From NCBI GenBank assembly GCA_013214365.1, contig JABSPI010000005.1, forward strand, positions 1,144 through 14,703: a stretch of 13,560 nucleotides of DNA. Reading direction: 5' to 3'. The stretch's first letter is position 1. Every line of letters begins with the position of its first letter. The position numbers were made by a program, and so were the translations under genes. Source of the stretch: Erythrobacter sp. GTDB lineage: Bacteria; Pseudomonadota; Alphaproteobacteria; Sphingomonadales; Sphingomonadaceae. The notes beneath the pieces were generated by a model that saw only the letters and a list, made by a program, of their open reading frames with translations, made no database searches and was not told the origin of the DNA. Of the stretch, positions 7,560 through 13,560 are shown in pieces.

Positions 7560-8192
7560 ATGGACAATCCAAGTGATTCTGTGGCCGCGAAACTGGCCAT
7601 GCGCGATTCTATACAAGGGGTGCCGCATCCCAAGATCGAACTGTTTCAGCTCAGGAATTTTATCGCACCTGACCTGCGTGCGGACCTGATTGCCTTGATC
7701 GAACGCGATCGCCGCCCCTCAACCATTGCCGATGACAATGGCGATTCGTATTTCCGCACCAGCGAGACCTGTGACCTTGATCGCGATCAACCCGCGGTCC
7801 AACGATTGGAAGCCGCGCTGACCCAGCTCAACGGGATCGATCCCGCCTTGGGCGAACCGTGTCAGGGGCAACGTTATGATGTCGGGCAAGAGTTCAAACC
7901 CCACACCGATTATTTCACTCCCAATGGTCCCGATTACGAAAAATTCTGCGCAGTCAGCGGACAACGCACATGGACCTTCATGATCTATCTCAACGATGTC
8001 GATGCCGGCGGCGCGACCCGGTTCAAGGTGATCAAGAAAACCTTCCAGCCGGAGCCAGGCAAGCTGTTGTGTTGGAACAATGCCCGCCCCGATGGCAGCG
8101 TTAATCCCAACACGCTGCACCATGGGATGAAAGTGCGCAAAGGCGTCAAATATGTGATCACCAAATGGTACCGCGAGAAACCGTGGGGATAA
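7560..8192 (+). CDS. 2-oxoglutarate/Fe(II)-dependent oxygenase, prolyl 4-hydroxylase-like
   Basis: The 210-aa product fits the prolyl 4-hydroxylase alpha-subunit (P4Hc) fold, which hydroxylates a protein or peptide side chain using Fe(II), O2 and 2-oxoglutarate. The iron-binding facial triad is visible: H115 and D117 in YDVGQEFKPHTDYF and a distal His in TLHHGMKV (H187 most likely). The basic residue for the 2-oxoglutarate carboxylate is probably K197 in GVKYVITKW. FMIYLNDVDAGGATRF (140-155) is the usual strand-turn before the distal His. The ATG at 7560 is chosen because TAAGGT lies seven bases upstream and homology-like sequence begins near KIELFQLRNF. In-frame ATGs at 7461 and 7374 lack a ribosome binding site and code unlike sequence. 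It is the only plus-strand gene and is convergent with the SMR gene. The substrate is unknown. Confidence 0.92.
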   Translation: MDNPSDSVAAKLAMRDSIQGVPHPKIELFQLRNFIAPDLRADLIALIERDRRPSTIADDNGDSYFRTSETCDLDRDQPAVQRLEAALTQLNGIDPALGEPCQGQRYDVGQEFKPHTDYFTPNGPDYEKFCAVSGQRTWTFMIYLNDVDAGGATRFKVIKKTFQPEPGKLLCWNNARPDGSVNPNTLHHGMKVRKGVKYVITKWYREKPWG

Positions 8193-8193
8193 T

Positions 8194-8214
8194 CGCGCGC
8201 TTGCTGATCGCGCG
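8194..8214. terminator. Possible shared hairpin between convergent oxygenase and SMR genes
   Basis: CGCGCG at 8194-8199 and 8209-8214 can pair around a 9-base loop, followed on the plus strand by TCTTTC. It starts two bases after the oxygenase stop and lies 15 bases past the SMR stop, so it could end transcription from both sides. The stem is short and the T-run poor. Confidence 0.35.
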
Positions 8215-8229
8215 TCTTTCCACCCGGTA

Positions 8230-8559
8230 TCAGCCCGAATGCGTCACCGTCAGGTTGAGCCCCACCGCCCCGATCAAGATCATCGCGATAAACGCAAATT
8301 GCAGCGCGCCCAGCCGTTCATCAAAAGCAAACAGGCCAATCAGGCTGATCGCCACAATCCCCACACCCGACCAGATCGCATAAACCACCCCAACAGGCAG
8401 CACTTTCATCGCCGGGGCCAGCATCCAGAAACACGCCGAATACAAGATCAGCGCCATCACGCCGAAATGCCATTTGGCAAATCCGTCCGACATTTTGAGC
8501 ATGACCGTCCCGCAAACTTCGAGAACAATCGCGGCGGCAAGATAGAACCAGGCAGACAT
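8230..8559 (-). CDS. Small multidrug resistance (SMR) family transporter
   Basis: SMR proteins are about 105-110 aa, four-helix inner-membrane antiporters that work as dimers and export cationic or guanidinium compounds in exchange for protons. This 109-aa product has four hydrophobic segments (about residues 3-21, 31-50, 56-76, 85-104). The essential membrane Glu is in LEVCGTVMLK (E14), and the third-helix signature YAIWSGVGIV carries Y60 and W63. WSG rather than WTG at this place is more like the EmrE/QacE drug-export branch than the SugE/Gdx guanidinium branch, but that is only a hint. No paired SMR partner gene is adjacent. No clear ribosome binding site is seen: a near-palindrome, GCTAAGCTCAGC, occupies that place. 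It lies downstream of the rpmE terminator, so it probably has its own promoter. Confidence 0.93.
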   Translation of the reverse strand: MSAWFYLAAAIVLEVCGTVMLKMSDGFAKWHFGVMALILYSACFWMLAPAMKVLPVGVVYAIWSGVGIVAISLIGLFAFDERLGALQFAFIAMILIGAVGLNLTVTHSG

Positions 8560-8643
8560 ATGCTGAGCTTAGCCGTGCGCGCGGGCAAACACAAAACATG
8601 CCCAAACGACAAATCCGCGAACAACACAGGGCACCGCCAAACG

Positions 8644-8671
8644 AAAAAAGGCGACCTGATCGCAGGCCGCC
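8644..8671 (-). terminator. Intrinsic terminator of rpmE
   Basis: On the minus strand GGCGGCCTG pairs with CAGGTCGCC (nine pairs, one G-U) around a CGAT tetraloop, followed at once by six T. It lies 28 bases after the rpmE stop and before the SMR gene. This is the clearest rho-independent terminator in the window. Confidence 0.93.
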
Positions 8672-8699
8672 TCTTTCAAAGCATCGCGAATATGCGCGA

Positions 8700-8924
8700 T
8701 TATTTCTTGAGGCTGAGCCCGCCGAAACGCTTGTTGAACGCAGCAACACGGCCGCCTTCTTGGATCTGACGGTTGCCGCCGGTCCATGCCGGGTGGCTGG
8801 TCGGGTCAATGTCGAGCGCCAGCGTGTCGCCTTCGCTGCCCCAGGTGGAGCGCGTTTGAAACTCGGTGCCATCGGTCATTTTGACCGTGATCATGTGATA
8901 TTGCGGGTGCCCTTCGGCTTTCAT
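8700..8924 (-). CDS. rpmE: 50S ribosomal protein L31
   Basis: L31 bridges the large and small ribosomal subunits. The 74-aa product begins [19 protein letters not shown], followed by [31 protein letters not shown] and FNKRFG, all typical of L31. It has no cysteine, so it is the zinc-free (C-minus) form; the CxxC zinc ribbon of E. coli L31 is absent. An upstream in-frame ATG at 8948 would add eight residues (MTAQRTRD). The start at 8924 is preferred because the AAAGGA sequence then lies eight bases before it and HPxYH sits at its usual distance from the N-terminus. The gene stands between fabZ and an SMR gene, with its own strong terminator and a structured leader. Confidence 0.97.
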   Translation of the reverse strand: MKAEGHPQYHMITVKMTDGTEFQTRSTWGSEGDTLALDIDPTSHPAWTGGNRQIQEGGRVAAFNKRFGGLSLKK

Positions 8925-8982
8925 GTCTCGTGTCCTTTGAGCTGTCACCGGTTCCGACCGGCGGTGCTATTTTTTCGGAAAG

Positions 8983-9003
8983 TGCGGCGCATTTAACGCC
9001 GCA
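8983..9003 (-). promoter_or_regulatory. Hairpin in the rpmE leader
   Basis: On the minus strand TGCGGCG pairs perfectly with CGCCGCA around the loop TTAAATG, ending 58 bases before the rpmE start. A second small hairpin (CCGGT, loop CGGA, ACCGG; about 8947-8962) and an A-rich run lie between it and the ribosome binding site. Together they could be a translational control leader, as many ribosomal protein genes have, or simply the terminator of fabZ. Confidence 0.4.
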
Positions 9004-9113
9004 GCAGAAAATTGCAAGCGAATGAGTCGCCGCGCCTTGATGATTGAGCAATTATACGGCGCACCATGGCGCCCTATGCCGCATACGCCACCGGGTCACC
9101 ATGCCTGCAAAGA

Positions 9114-9617
9114 TCAGGCAGGCGGGTCGGCAATCATCGCAGTGAACTCGGCCTGGCAGGTCACCTTGCCATCCACGCTCGCCTCGCCTTTGAATTTGTA
9201 GATCGTGCGGCGCTGCTGGAGGAATTCCACCTTGAGATCGAGCAGGCAGCCCGGTGTCACGGGCGCGCGGAATTTGGCGCTTTCAATGCCCATGAAAATC
9301 ACCAGCTTGCCCGATCCAGCCAGGCCCAACGTCTCGATCCCCAAGATCGCCGCGGCCTGCGCCATGGCTTCGATCTGGAGCACGCCGGGCATGATCGGGG
9401 CGCCGGGGAAGTGACCCTGAAAGAATTCCTCATTCATGCTCACGGCTTTGACCGCGTGAATGCGTTCGTTCAGGTGAATCTCCTTCACCCGGTCCACCAG
9501 CAATAGCGGGTAGCGGTGCGGCAGCGCCTTCAACACCTTGTGGATGTCGTAATCGGTGATCGGCGTGGCCGATGCACCTTCACCGCTGGCCTGATCGCTG
9601 TTGTGCGTCTCGCTCAT
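9114..9617 (-). CDS. fabZ: 3-hydroxyacyl-[acyl-carrier-protein] dehydratase FabZ
   Basis: FabZ removes water from 3-hydroxyacyl-ACP in fatty-acid elongation, in the cytoplasm, and competes with LpxA for 3-hydroxy-acyl chains used in lipid A. The 167-aa hot-dog-fold protein shows [13 protein letters not shown] (32-44), the catalytic FFQGHFPG with H69, and [13 protein letters not shown] with E83. [16 protein letters not shown] and [12 protein letters not shown] follow. The N-terminus before residue 20 (Ser/Gly/Ala-rich) is a variable extension. The ATG at 9617 (MSETHNSD) is preferred with GGGGCAA upstream. The in-frame ATG at 9671 would add 18 unrelated residues and lies inside an intercistronic hairpin. 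It follows skp directly, 63 bases away. lpxD, which commonly sits between skp and fabZ, is missing, and rpmE rather than lpxA comes next. Confidence 0.97.
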   Translation of the reverse strand: MSETHNSDQASGEGASATPITDYDIHKVLKALPHRYPLLLVDRVKEIHLNERIHAVKAVSMNEEFFQGHFPGAPIMPGVLQIEAMAQAAAILGIETLGLAGSGKLVIFMGIESAKFRAPVTPGCLLDLKVEFLQQRRTIYKFKGEASVDGKVTCQAEFTAMIADPPA

Positions 9618-9654
9618 GGTTTGCCCCGAATCTGTGTGCAGGCGCGATGGCGCA

Positions 9655-9677
9655 CTGCCATGTGCTGGCACTGGCAG
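9655..9677 (-). other. Hairpin between skp and fabZ
   Basis: CTGCCA at 9655-9660 pairs with TGGCAG at 9672-9677. Inside it GTG and CAC pair around CTGG, with one bulged base. It lies four bases after the skp stop and 38 bases before the fabZ start, with no T-run. It could be an mRNA processing or stability element within the envelope operon. Confidence 0.4.
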
Positions 9678-9680
9678 GCC

Positions 9681-10376
9681 TTAACGGCCTACGGGTGCCT
9701 GCGTGGTGGGTTGCTGCTGCTGCTGAGCCGCGTTTTGACGCGCCTGTTGCAGCTGGGCGGCCAGCAGGGTCTGCTGGATTTCCTGAAAAATGCTCGCCGA
9801 TTCGCGCGCCGGGCGCCATTCCGCCGGTGGGACAATCCCAACCGATGGAACCCGGGTGTTGAGCGCGGTGGTCACCTGGCCGGTGATGTCGGTGCCTTGT
9901 GCGGCGAATTGCAGCGTGTCGGGTTGGAACACCACCACGATGTTTTGCTGCGTCGTCACTTCGGTCAGCGCGGCAGGATATTGGGCAAGGATTTGCTCCA
10001 CTGCGTACAAACGCGCGGCATTCACCTGATTGTTGAGCGCACCGATCTCGCCTTCGAGAGTTTGAATTTGCGCGAAGCTGGTGGAGGATTGCACCGCCGG
10101 CAGTTCGGCATCATCGAGCTGGCCATTGCCATTAGCGTCAAACGGCTGAAGCAAAGTGGTGAGCTGTTGCTGCTTGGCCTGACGCTGTTCGATTTGCGGC
10201 GCATAGGTGGTGCCGATCTGATTATAGGCGGTCTGCAGCGCATTGGTGCCGATGATCGCGCGGCTGACATTGGCAGTGGCGATATTGCCCTGCACCTGAG
10301 CCGTAGCAGGAGCGGTCGCAGCCAGCGCACCCAGCGCAAGCGCACCGGTGGCGAGCAGTTTGGAAGTCAGTTTCAT
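9681..10376 (-). CDS. skp: Skp/OmpH-family periplasmic chaperone with an EF-hand-like loop
   Basis: Skp (OmpH) proteins hold unfolded outer-membrane proteins in the periplasm and pass them to BamA. The 231-aa product has a signal peptide (about residues 1-27, ending ATAPATAQ). The start of the mature domain is IATANVSRAIIGTNALQTAY, followed by a Gln-rich helical arm, a second arm, and the closing strands NIVVVFQPDTLQFA and DITGQVTTALN (about 145-174) that form the trimer base in known Skp. It is longer than E. coli Skp (161 aa). The extra length is the C-terminal Gln-rich tail (AAQLQQARQNAAQQQQQ) and an insert at the arm tip. That insert, DANGNGQLDDAE (80-91), matches the 12-residue EF-hand calcium loop at every ligand position. 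The ATG shares one base with the bamA stop (TAATG), consistent with translational coupling. Confidence 0.9.
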   Translation of the reverse strand: MKLTSKLLATGALALGALAATAPATAQVQGNIATANVSRAIIGTNALQTAYNQIGTTYAPQIEQRQAKQQQLTTLLQPFDANGNGQLDDAELPAVQSSTSFAQIQTLEGEIGALNNQVNAARLYAVEQILAQYPAALTEVTTQQNIVVVFQPDTLQFAAQGTDITGQVTTALNTRVPSVGIVPPAEWRPARESASIFQEIQQTLLAAQLQQARQNAAQQQQQPTTQAPVGR

Positions 10377-13093
10377 TAGAATTGTGTTCCTACATTGAAC
10401 GTCAAAGTTTTGTCGTCATCACCCTCAACCTTGCGGATGGTGTGGGCGAAATCGATACGGAAAGGACCAAAGGGCGAATTCCAGTTCACCCCTGCACCAA
10501 TTGTGATGCGCGGGCTCGATGAATTGCCTAGGAAAACCTCGCGGAAAGAGCCCCTTGCAACATCGTTGGGCGTGCCATCTGCGGCATTGGGATTGTCGGT
10601 GATCACCCCTTCGGTGACCGGGTTGCCATTTTCGTCAACCACCGGGTTGCCCATGTCATCGATCACCGGCACTTGTTCAACAAATTGCAGTGTGTCCTGC
10701 AACACCGGGGTCTTCAGCCCCCACAAAGCGCCGATATCCATAAACACCGATGGGCGCAGACCCAATTCGCGCGCGCCCGTGCCCAGCGGAATTTCCACCT
10801 CGGCCCGGCCAAGATAATATTTGCGTCCGCCCAAAGCGTCGTCTTGTTGGGCATCGCGATTGGTGTCGACCAATACATTGCCGTCCTCGTCGCGATCATT
10901 GAGGTAGAATTGACGCAGAACGCGCGGACCCACGCCGCGAATGTCAAACCCGCGAAAACGCGGTTCGCCCAATTGGAAACGGTCGGTCAGCAAGATATCG
11001 TCGCGGCCTTCAATATCGAGCTTTTCAAGCGGCTCGATAATCCCGCCTTCCAATGACAGCGAGAAGATAAAGCCGCTGTTGAACAGGTTCCAGAATTGCT
11101 GTGCGCGGCCGCGGAAGCGCAGATATTTCACATCCCCGCCAAGGCCTGCCCATTCCGCTGAAAGCGAGACCGAGCGCCCACGCGTCGGGCGCACGCCTGA
11201 ATTGAGCGTGTTGTAATTGATATTGGCCCCGAGGATCGAGCTCAACCGGTTGCCCAGCGCATCACACAGATACCGCCCGGCCTTGATCGGATCACATTCA
11301 AGCGTCCCATCGCCGTCAAGGTCAGAGAAAAACAGATCTTCATCGAGGCTGATCTGGTCGTAATTGAGCGTGTAGCTGCCGACAAAGGACATATATTCAG
11401 TCAGCGGCACACCCAGACGGATCGAGCCACCGGTCGTGGCCTGTTCGTAGGTGTTCTCGCGTTCGCTCGCGAACCGGTTGAAGCTTCTGAAATCGCGGCG
11501 ATAAATATCAACGCCGGCCGAAATATTGCGATCAAACAGATAGGGTTCGGTGAAGCTGACCTGAGCAGAGCGCGAGAATTGCGAATAATTCAGGCTGAGC
11601 CCGATCGTTTGCCCGCGGCCCCGGAAATTGCGCTGGCGGATGCTGCCGGCGAGGATGAACCGTTCAAGCGATGAAAAACCGGCCGAGAATTGCAATTCGC
11701 CGGTCGGTTGCTCTTCGACATTGGCCTCGAGCACGATCCGGTCGGGGGCGGAACCGGGCACTTCGTTGACTTCGAAGTTCTCCTGGAAATAGCCCAGCGA
11801 ATTGATCCGCGCGGTGCTGCGCTGGATACCCAAAGAGTTGAACGCATCGCCTTCGGACAAACGGAACTCGCGGCGCACGACCTTGTCCTGGGTCAGCGTG
11901 TTGCCGTTCACATCCACCCGCTCGACATAGACGCGCGGCGCCTGGCGCAGGATGAATGTGATATTCATCGTCAGGTCTTCAGGATTGCGATCAAAGCGCG
12001 GCTGCACATCGGCAAAGGCGTAACCAAACCGCCCGGCCAACTCCGAGAGCTGCTCGACCGTATCCTCGACCCTTTGGGCGTTATACGGCGTGCCTTCACG
12101 CATCACCAAACCGGCCTGGAGCGATTCGCTGTCAAAGTCGCGCAGCTGGCTGTCGACTGTCACTTCGCCGAAATTGTACCGCTCCCCCTCTTCGACCACA
12201 TAGGTGATGATGAAGTCGCGTTGATCCGGGGTCAGCTCCGCCACCGCCGAGACGACGCGGAAATCGGCATAACCTTCGGTCAGATAAAACTGCCGCAGCT
12301 TCTGCTGGTCAAATTGCAGGCGATCGGGATCGTAGCTGGTGTTGGAGCTGAAGAAGCGGTGAAACCGCGCTTGCTTCGTCACCATTTCGCCGCGCAAAGT
12401 GCCATCGGAAAACACTTCGTTCCCGATAATGTTGATCTGGCGAACCTTGGATTTGGGGCCTTCGGTGATTTCGAACACCACATCAACGCGGTTCTGCGGG
12501 AGCTGCACCATTTGCGGCTCAACCGTGGCGGCAAAGCGGCCCTGGCGTTTGTACAATTCGATGATGCGCGCCACATCGGCGCGGACTTTGGAGCGGGTGA
12601 AAATCTGCCGCGGCGCCAGCCGGATTTCAGGCAGGATTTTGTCATTATCGAGCCGCTCATTGCCTTCGAGCACGACCCGGTTGATCACCGGATTTTCGGT
12701 CACCGTGATGACCACATTGCCGCCATCATTGCGGATCGAGAAATTGGCGAACAATTCGGTCGCGCCCAAATCCTTGAGCGCCTCATCCGCGGCCGCCGAG
12801 GTGTATTCCTGCCCGACCCGCAAACGGATATAGGACAAGATCGTGGTCGGCTCGAGCCGTTCGGCGCCCGATACGCTGATCGAGGTGATCGTATCGGACG
12901 TGCGTGCGGGAGCAGGAGCAGGCGCAGGTGCCGTTTGGGGGGCAGCGCCCGCCGGGGCGGTGCCTTCCTGCGCGCCATCTTGTGCCAGCACGCCGGACGG
13001 CATGCCCGCCAGCGCCGAACCGCACATCAGGGCAATCGCAAGCCTACCGGCTGAAGAAGCGGACGAATTGTCCACGGCCTTGCTTCGGATCAT
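10376..13093 (-). CDS. bamA: BamA outer-membrane protein assembly factor
   Basis: BamA is the essential Omp85 barrel that folds and inserts outer-membrane proteins. The 905-aa product has a signal peptide (cleavage near residue 38, VLA-QD) and a Pro/Ala linker (about 45-63). Five POTRA domains follow at about 67-135, 136-214, 217-305, 308-384 and 387-460; the fifth contains VDVNGNTLTQDKVVRREFRL. A 16-strand barrel runs from about 463 to 905. The L6 motif RFRGFD (R714) is present and the protein ends in phenylalanine (NVGTQF), the outer-membrane targeting signature. Surface loops hold Asp/Gly motifs DLDGDGTLECDP (591-602) with cysteines C600 and C610, DRDEDGNVLVDT (733-744), and a repeated GNPV stretch (about 811-830). 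No strong ribosome binding site is seen before the ATG. It lies between rseP and skp, the usual order. Confidence 0.98.
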   Translation of the reverse strand: MIRSKAVDNSSASSAGRLAIALMCGSALAGMPSGVLAQDGAQEGTAPAGAAPQTAPAPAPAPARTSDTITSISVSGAERLEPTTILSYIRLRVGQEYTSAAADEALKDLGATELFANFSIRNDGGNVVITVTENPVINRVVLEGNERLDNDKILPEIRLAPRQIFTRSKVRADVARIIELYKRQGRFAATVEPQMVQLPQNRVDVVFEITEGPKSKVRQINIIGNEVFSDGTLRGEMVTKQARFHRFFSSNTSYDPDRLQFDQQKLRQFYLTEGYADFRVVSAVAELTPDQRDFIITYVVEEGERYNFGEVTVDSQLRDFDSESLQAGLVMREGTPYNAQRVEDTVEQLSELAGRFGYAFADVQPRFDRNPEDLTMNITFILRQAPRVYVERVDVNGNTLTQDKVVRREFRLSEGDAFNSLGIQRSTARINSLGYFQENFEVNEVPGSAPDRIVLEANVEEQPTGELQFSAGFSSLERFILAGSIRQRNFRGRGQTIGLSLNYSQFSRSAQVSFTEPYLFDRNISAGVDIYRRDFRSFNRFASERENTYEQATTGGSIRLGVPLTEYMSFVGSYTLNYDQISLDEDLFFSDLDGDGTLECDPIKAGRYLCDALGNRLSSILGANINYNTLNSGVRPTRGRSVSLSAEWAGLGGDVKYLRFRGRAQQFWNLFNSGFIFSLSLEGGIIEPLEKLDIEGRDDILLTDRFQLGEPRFRGFDIRGVGPRVLRQFYLNDRDEDGNVLVDTNRDAQQDDALGGRKYYLGRAEVEIPLGTGARELGLRPSVFMDIGALWGLKTPVLQDTLQFVEQVPVIDDMGNPVVDENGNPVTEGVITDNPNAADGTPNDVARGSFREVFLGNSSSPRITIGAGVNWNSPFGPFRIDFAHTIRKVEGDDDKTLTFNVGTQF

Positions 13094-13271
13094 GTCTCTA
13101 AAAATTCCCGTTCAACCCATACTTGCCAGCGCCCAAACCAGCGCTTTAGCCTCATGAGACCACTTGCACCCTCAACCCGTTTGCGCGGCAATTGCGCCAG
13201 GTTCAGTCCGCGTGCGACCCCACGCTTGTATCCAACACTGTGCCTCTGCCCGATGCGAGAGGTTCAATCAA

Positions 13272-13304
13272 GCGGCCAAACGGGCTTGCCCCCCACTTGG
13301 CCGC
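13272..13304 (-). terminator. Hairpin after rseP, before bamA
   Basis: On the minus strand GCGGCCAA pairs perfectly with TTGGCCGC (8 bp). The 17-base loop can form a further GGG-CAAG-CCC stem. It begins 10 bases after the rseP stop and is followed by TTGATTG, which is not a strong U-tract. It may be a partial terminator or attenuator separating rseP from bamA. The rest of 13094-13271 shows no gene, only a small CCTCT/AGAGG hairpin at 13243-13262. Confidence 0.45.
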
Positions 13305-13314
13305 ATATCCACGC

Positions 13315-13560
13315 CTAACTGCCCAGCAGGTGGCCGATTACAGGCAGCGACGCGACGTCGTTGAACGTCACCACCACCATGAACACCAGCACAAGCGATA
13401 TGCCGACACGGTACGCCCATTCGGTCGCTTGCGGACCCACCGGTTTGCGGCGGATCGCTTCAGCGGCGTAAAAGGCGAGGTGTCCGCCATCGAGCGCAGG
13501 GATTGGCAGGAAGTTAATGAACGCCAAATTAAGCGAGATGAGAGCGGCGAAATTTACAAA
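13315..13560 (-). CDS. rseP: RseP site-2 zinc metalloprotease, C-terminal part (runs off right edge)
   Basis: RseP is an inner-membrane site-2 protease that cuts anti-sigma factors and leftover signal peptides within the membrane. Only the last 81 residues are visible. They contain a membrane segment (VNFAALISLNLAFINFLP), the conserved PIPALDGGHL, whose Asp is the third zinc ligand, then FYAAEAIRRKPV and a final helix (YRVGISLVLVFMVVVTFND). The N-terminal HExxH site and PDZ domains lie outside the window. The frame is open to the edge, so any start codon inside the window (for example TTG at 13527) is not the true start. Its place directly upstream of bamA is standard in Proteobacteria. Confidence 0.95.
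   Translation of the reverse strand, partial: FVNFAALISLNLAFINFLPIPALDGGHLAFYAAEAIRRKPVGPQATEWAYRVGISLVLVFMVVVTFNDVASLPVIGHLLGS

Noticed and set aside
9051..9056. A perfect TATAAT (minus strand) upstream of rpmE, beside a GGCGC/GCGCC inverted repeat, considered as a promoter
   Set aside because: No acceptable -35 element lies 16-18 bases upstream, so I did not list it as a promoter.
9618..9671. An 18-residue N-terminal extension of FabZ
   Set aside because: The added residues do not resemble FabZ, and the start lies in a hairpin without a ribosome binding site.
11690..13054. A 454-residue open frame on the plus strand opposite bamA
   Set aside because: bamA has full POTRA and barrel features. 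The antisense frame has no recognisable domain and reads as complement-strand shadow.
1..13560. Mobile elements, CRISPR arrays, phage genes or a novel defence system
   Set aside because: No transposase, integrase, long terminal repeats or spaced direct repeats are visible. Nearly every gene belongs to a known conserved housekeeping or envelope family.

Overview
The window looks like a chromosomal segment of an alphaproteobacterium, most likely Sphingomonadales (Erythrobacter or Sphingomonas-like). The basis is the moderately high GC content, the protein flavour of BamA, FabZ and L31, a cysteine-free long L31, the gene order rseP-bamA-skp-fabZ, and a System I (Ccm) cytochrome c maturation operon. 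The taxonomy is an inference from recalled family features, not from a search. No mobile element, CRISPR array, phage gene or foreign-looking island is visible.

Layout, right to left, because almost everything is on the minus strand. (1) 13560-8230 is an envelope block: the 3' end of rseP (site-2 protease), bamA (outer-membrane protein insertion), a Skp/OmpH-like periplasmic chaperone overlapping bamA by one base, fabZ, rpmE (ribosomal protein L31) with a strong intrinsic terminator, and an SMR-family small efflux protein. (2) One gene points the other way: a 2-oxoglutarate/Fe(II) prolyl-4-hydroxylase-like oxygenase (7560-8192, plus), convergent with the SMR gene. (3) A tRNA-His(GTG) lies 62 bases upstream of a leucine-dehydrogenase-like gene on the same strand. 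(4) 5889-830 is a compact ccmC-ccmD-ccmE-ccmF-ccmG-ccmH-ccmI operon, joined by one- or four-base stop/start overlaps except for a four-base gap between ccmD and ccmE. ccmD (46 aa) is easily missed. ccmA and ccmB are not next to it here. (5) The 5' part of a Kup potassium transporter gene runs off the left edge.

How they work together: Skp-like chaperone and BamA deliver and insert outer-membrane proteins. RseP acts in envelope stress signalling in better-known bacteria, and FabZ supplies acyl chains for lipid A and phospholipid. The Ccm proteins move haem to CcmE (CcmC, CcmD), reduce apocytochrome thiols (CcmG, CcmH) and ligate haem (CcmF, CcmH, CcmI).

Intergenic stretches are all under 300 bases. 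The largest (7323-7559, 13094-13314, 5890-6105) hold at most weak promoter-like or hairpin sequences. I do not see a new multi-gene system. The most interesting signals are small: two 9-base tandem repeats coding Gly/Asp-rich tracts in ccmF and ccmH, a textbook EF-hand loop inside the Skp-like chaperone, and Asp/Gly calcium-type motifs in surface loops of the adjacent BamA.
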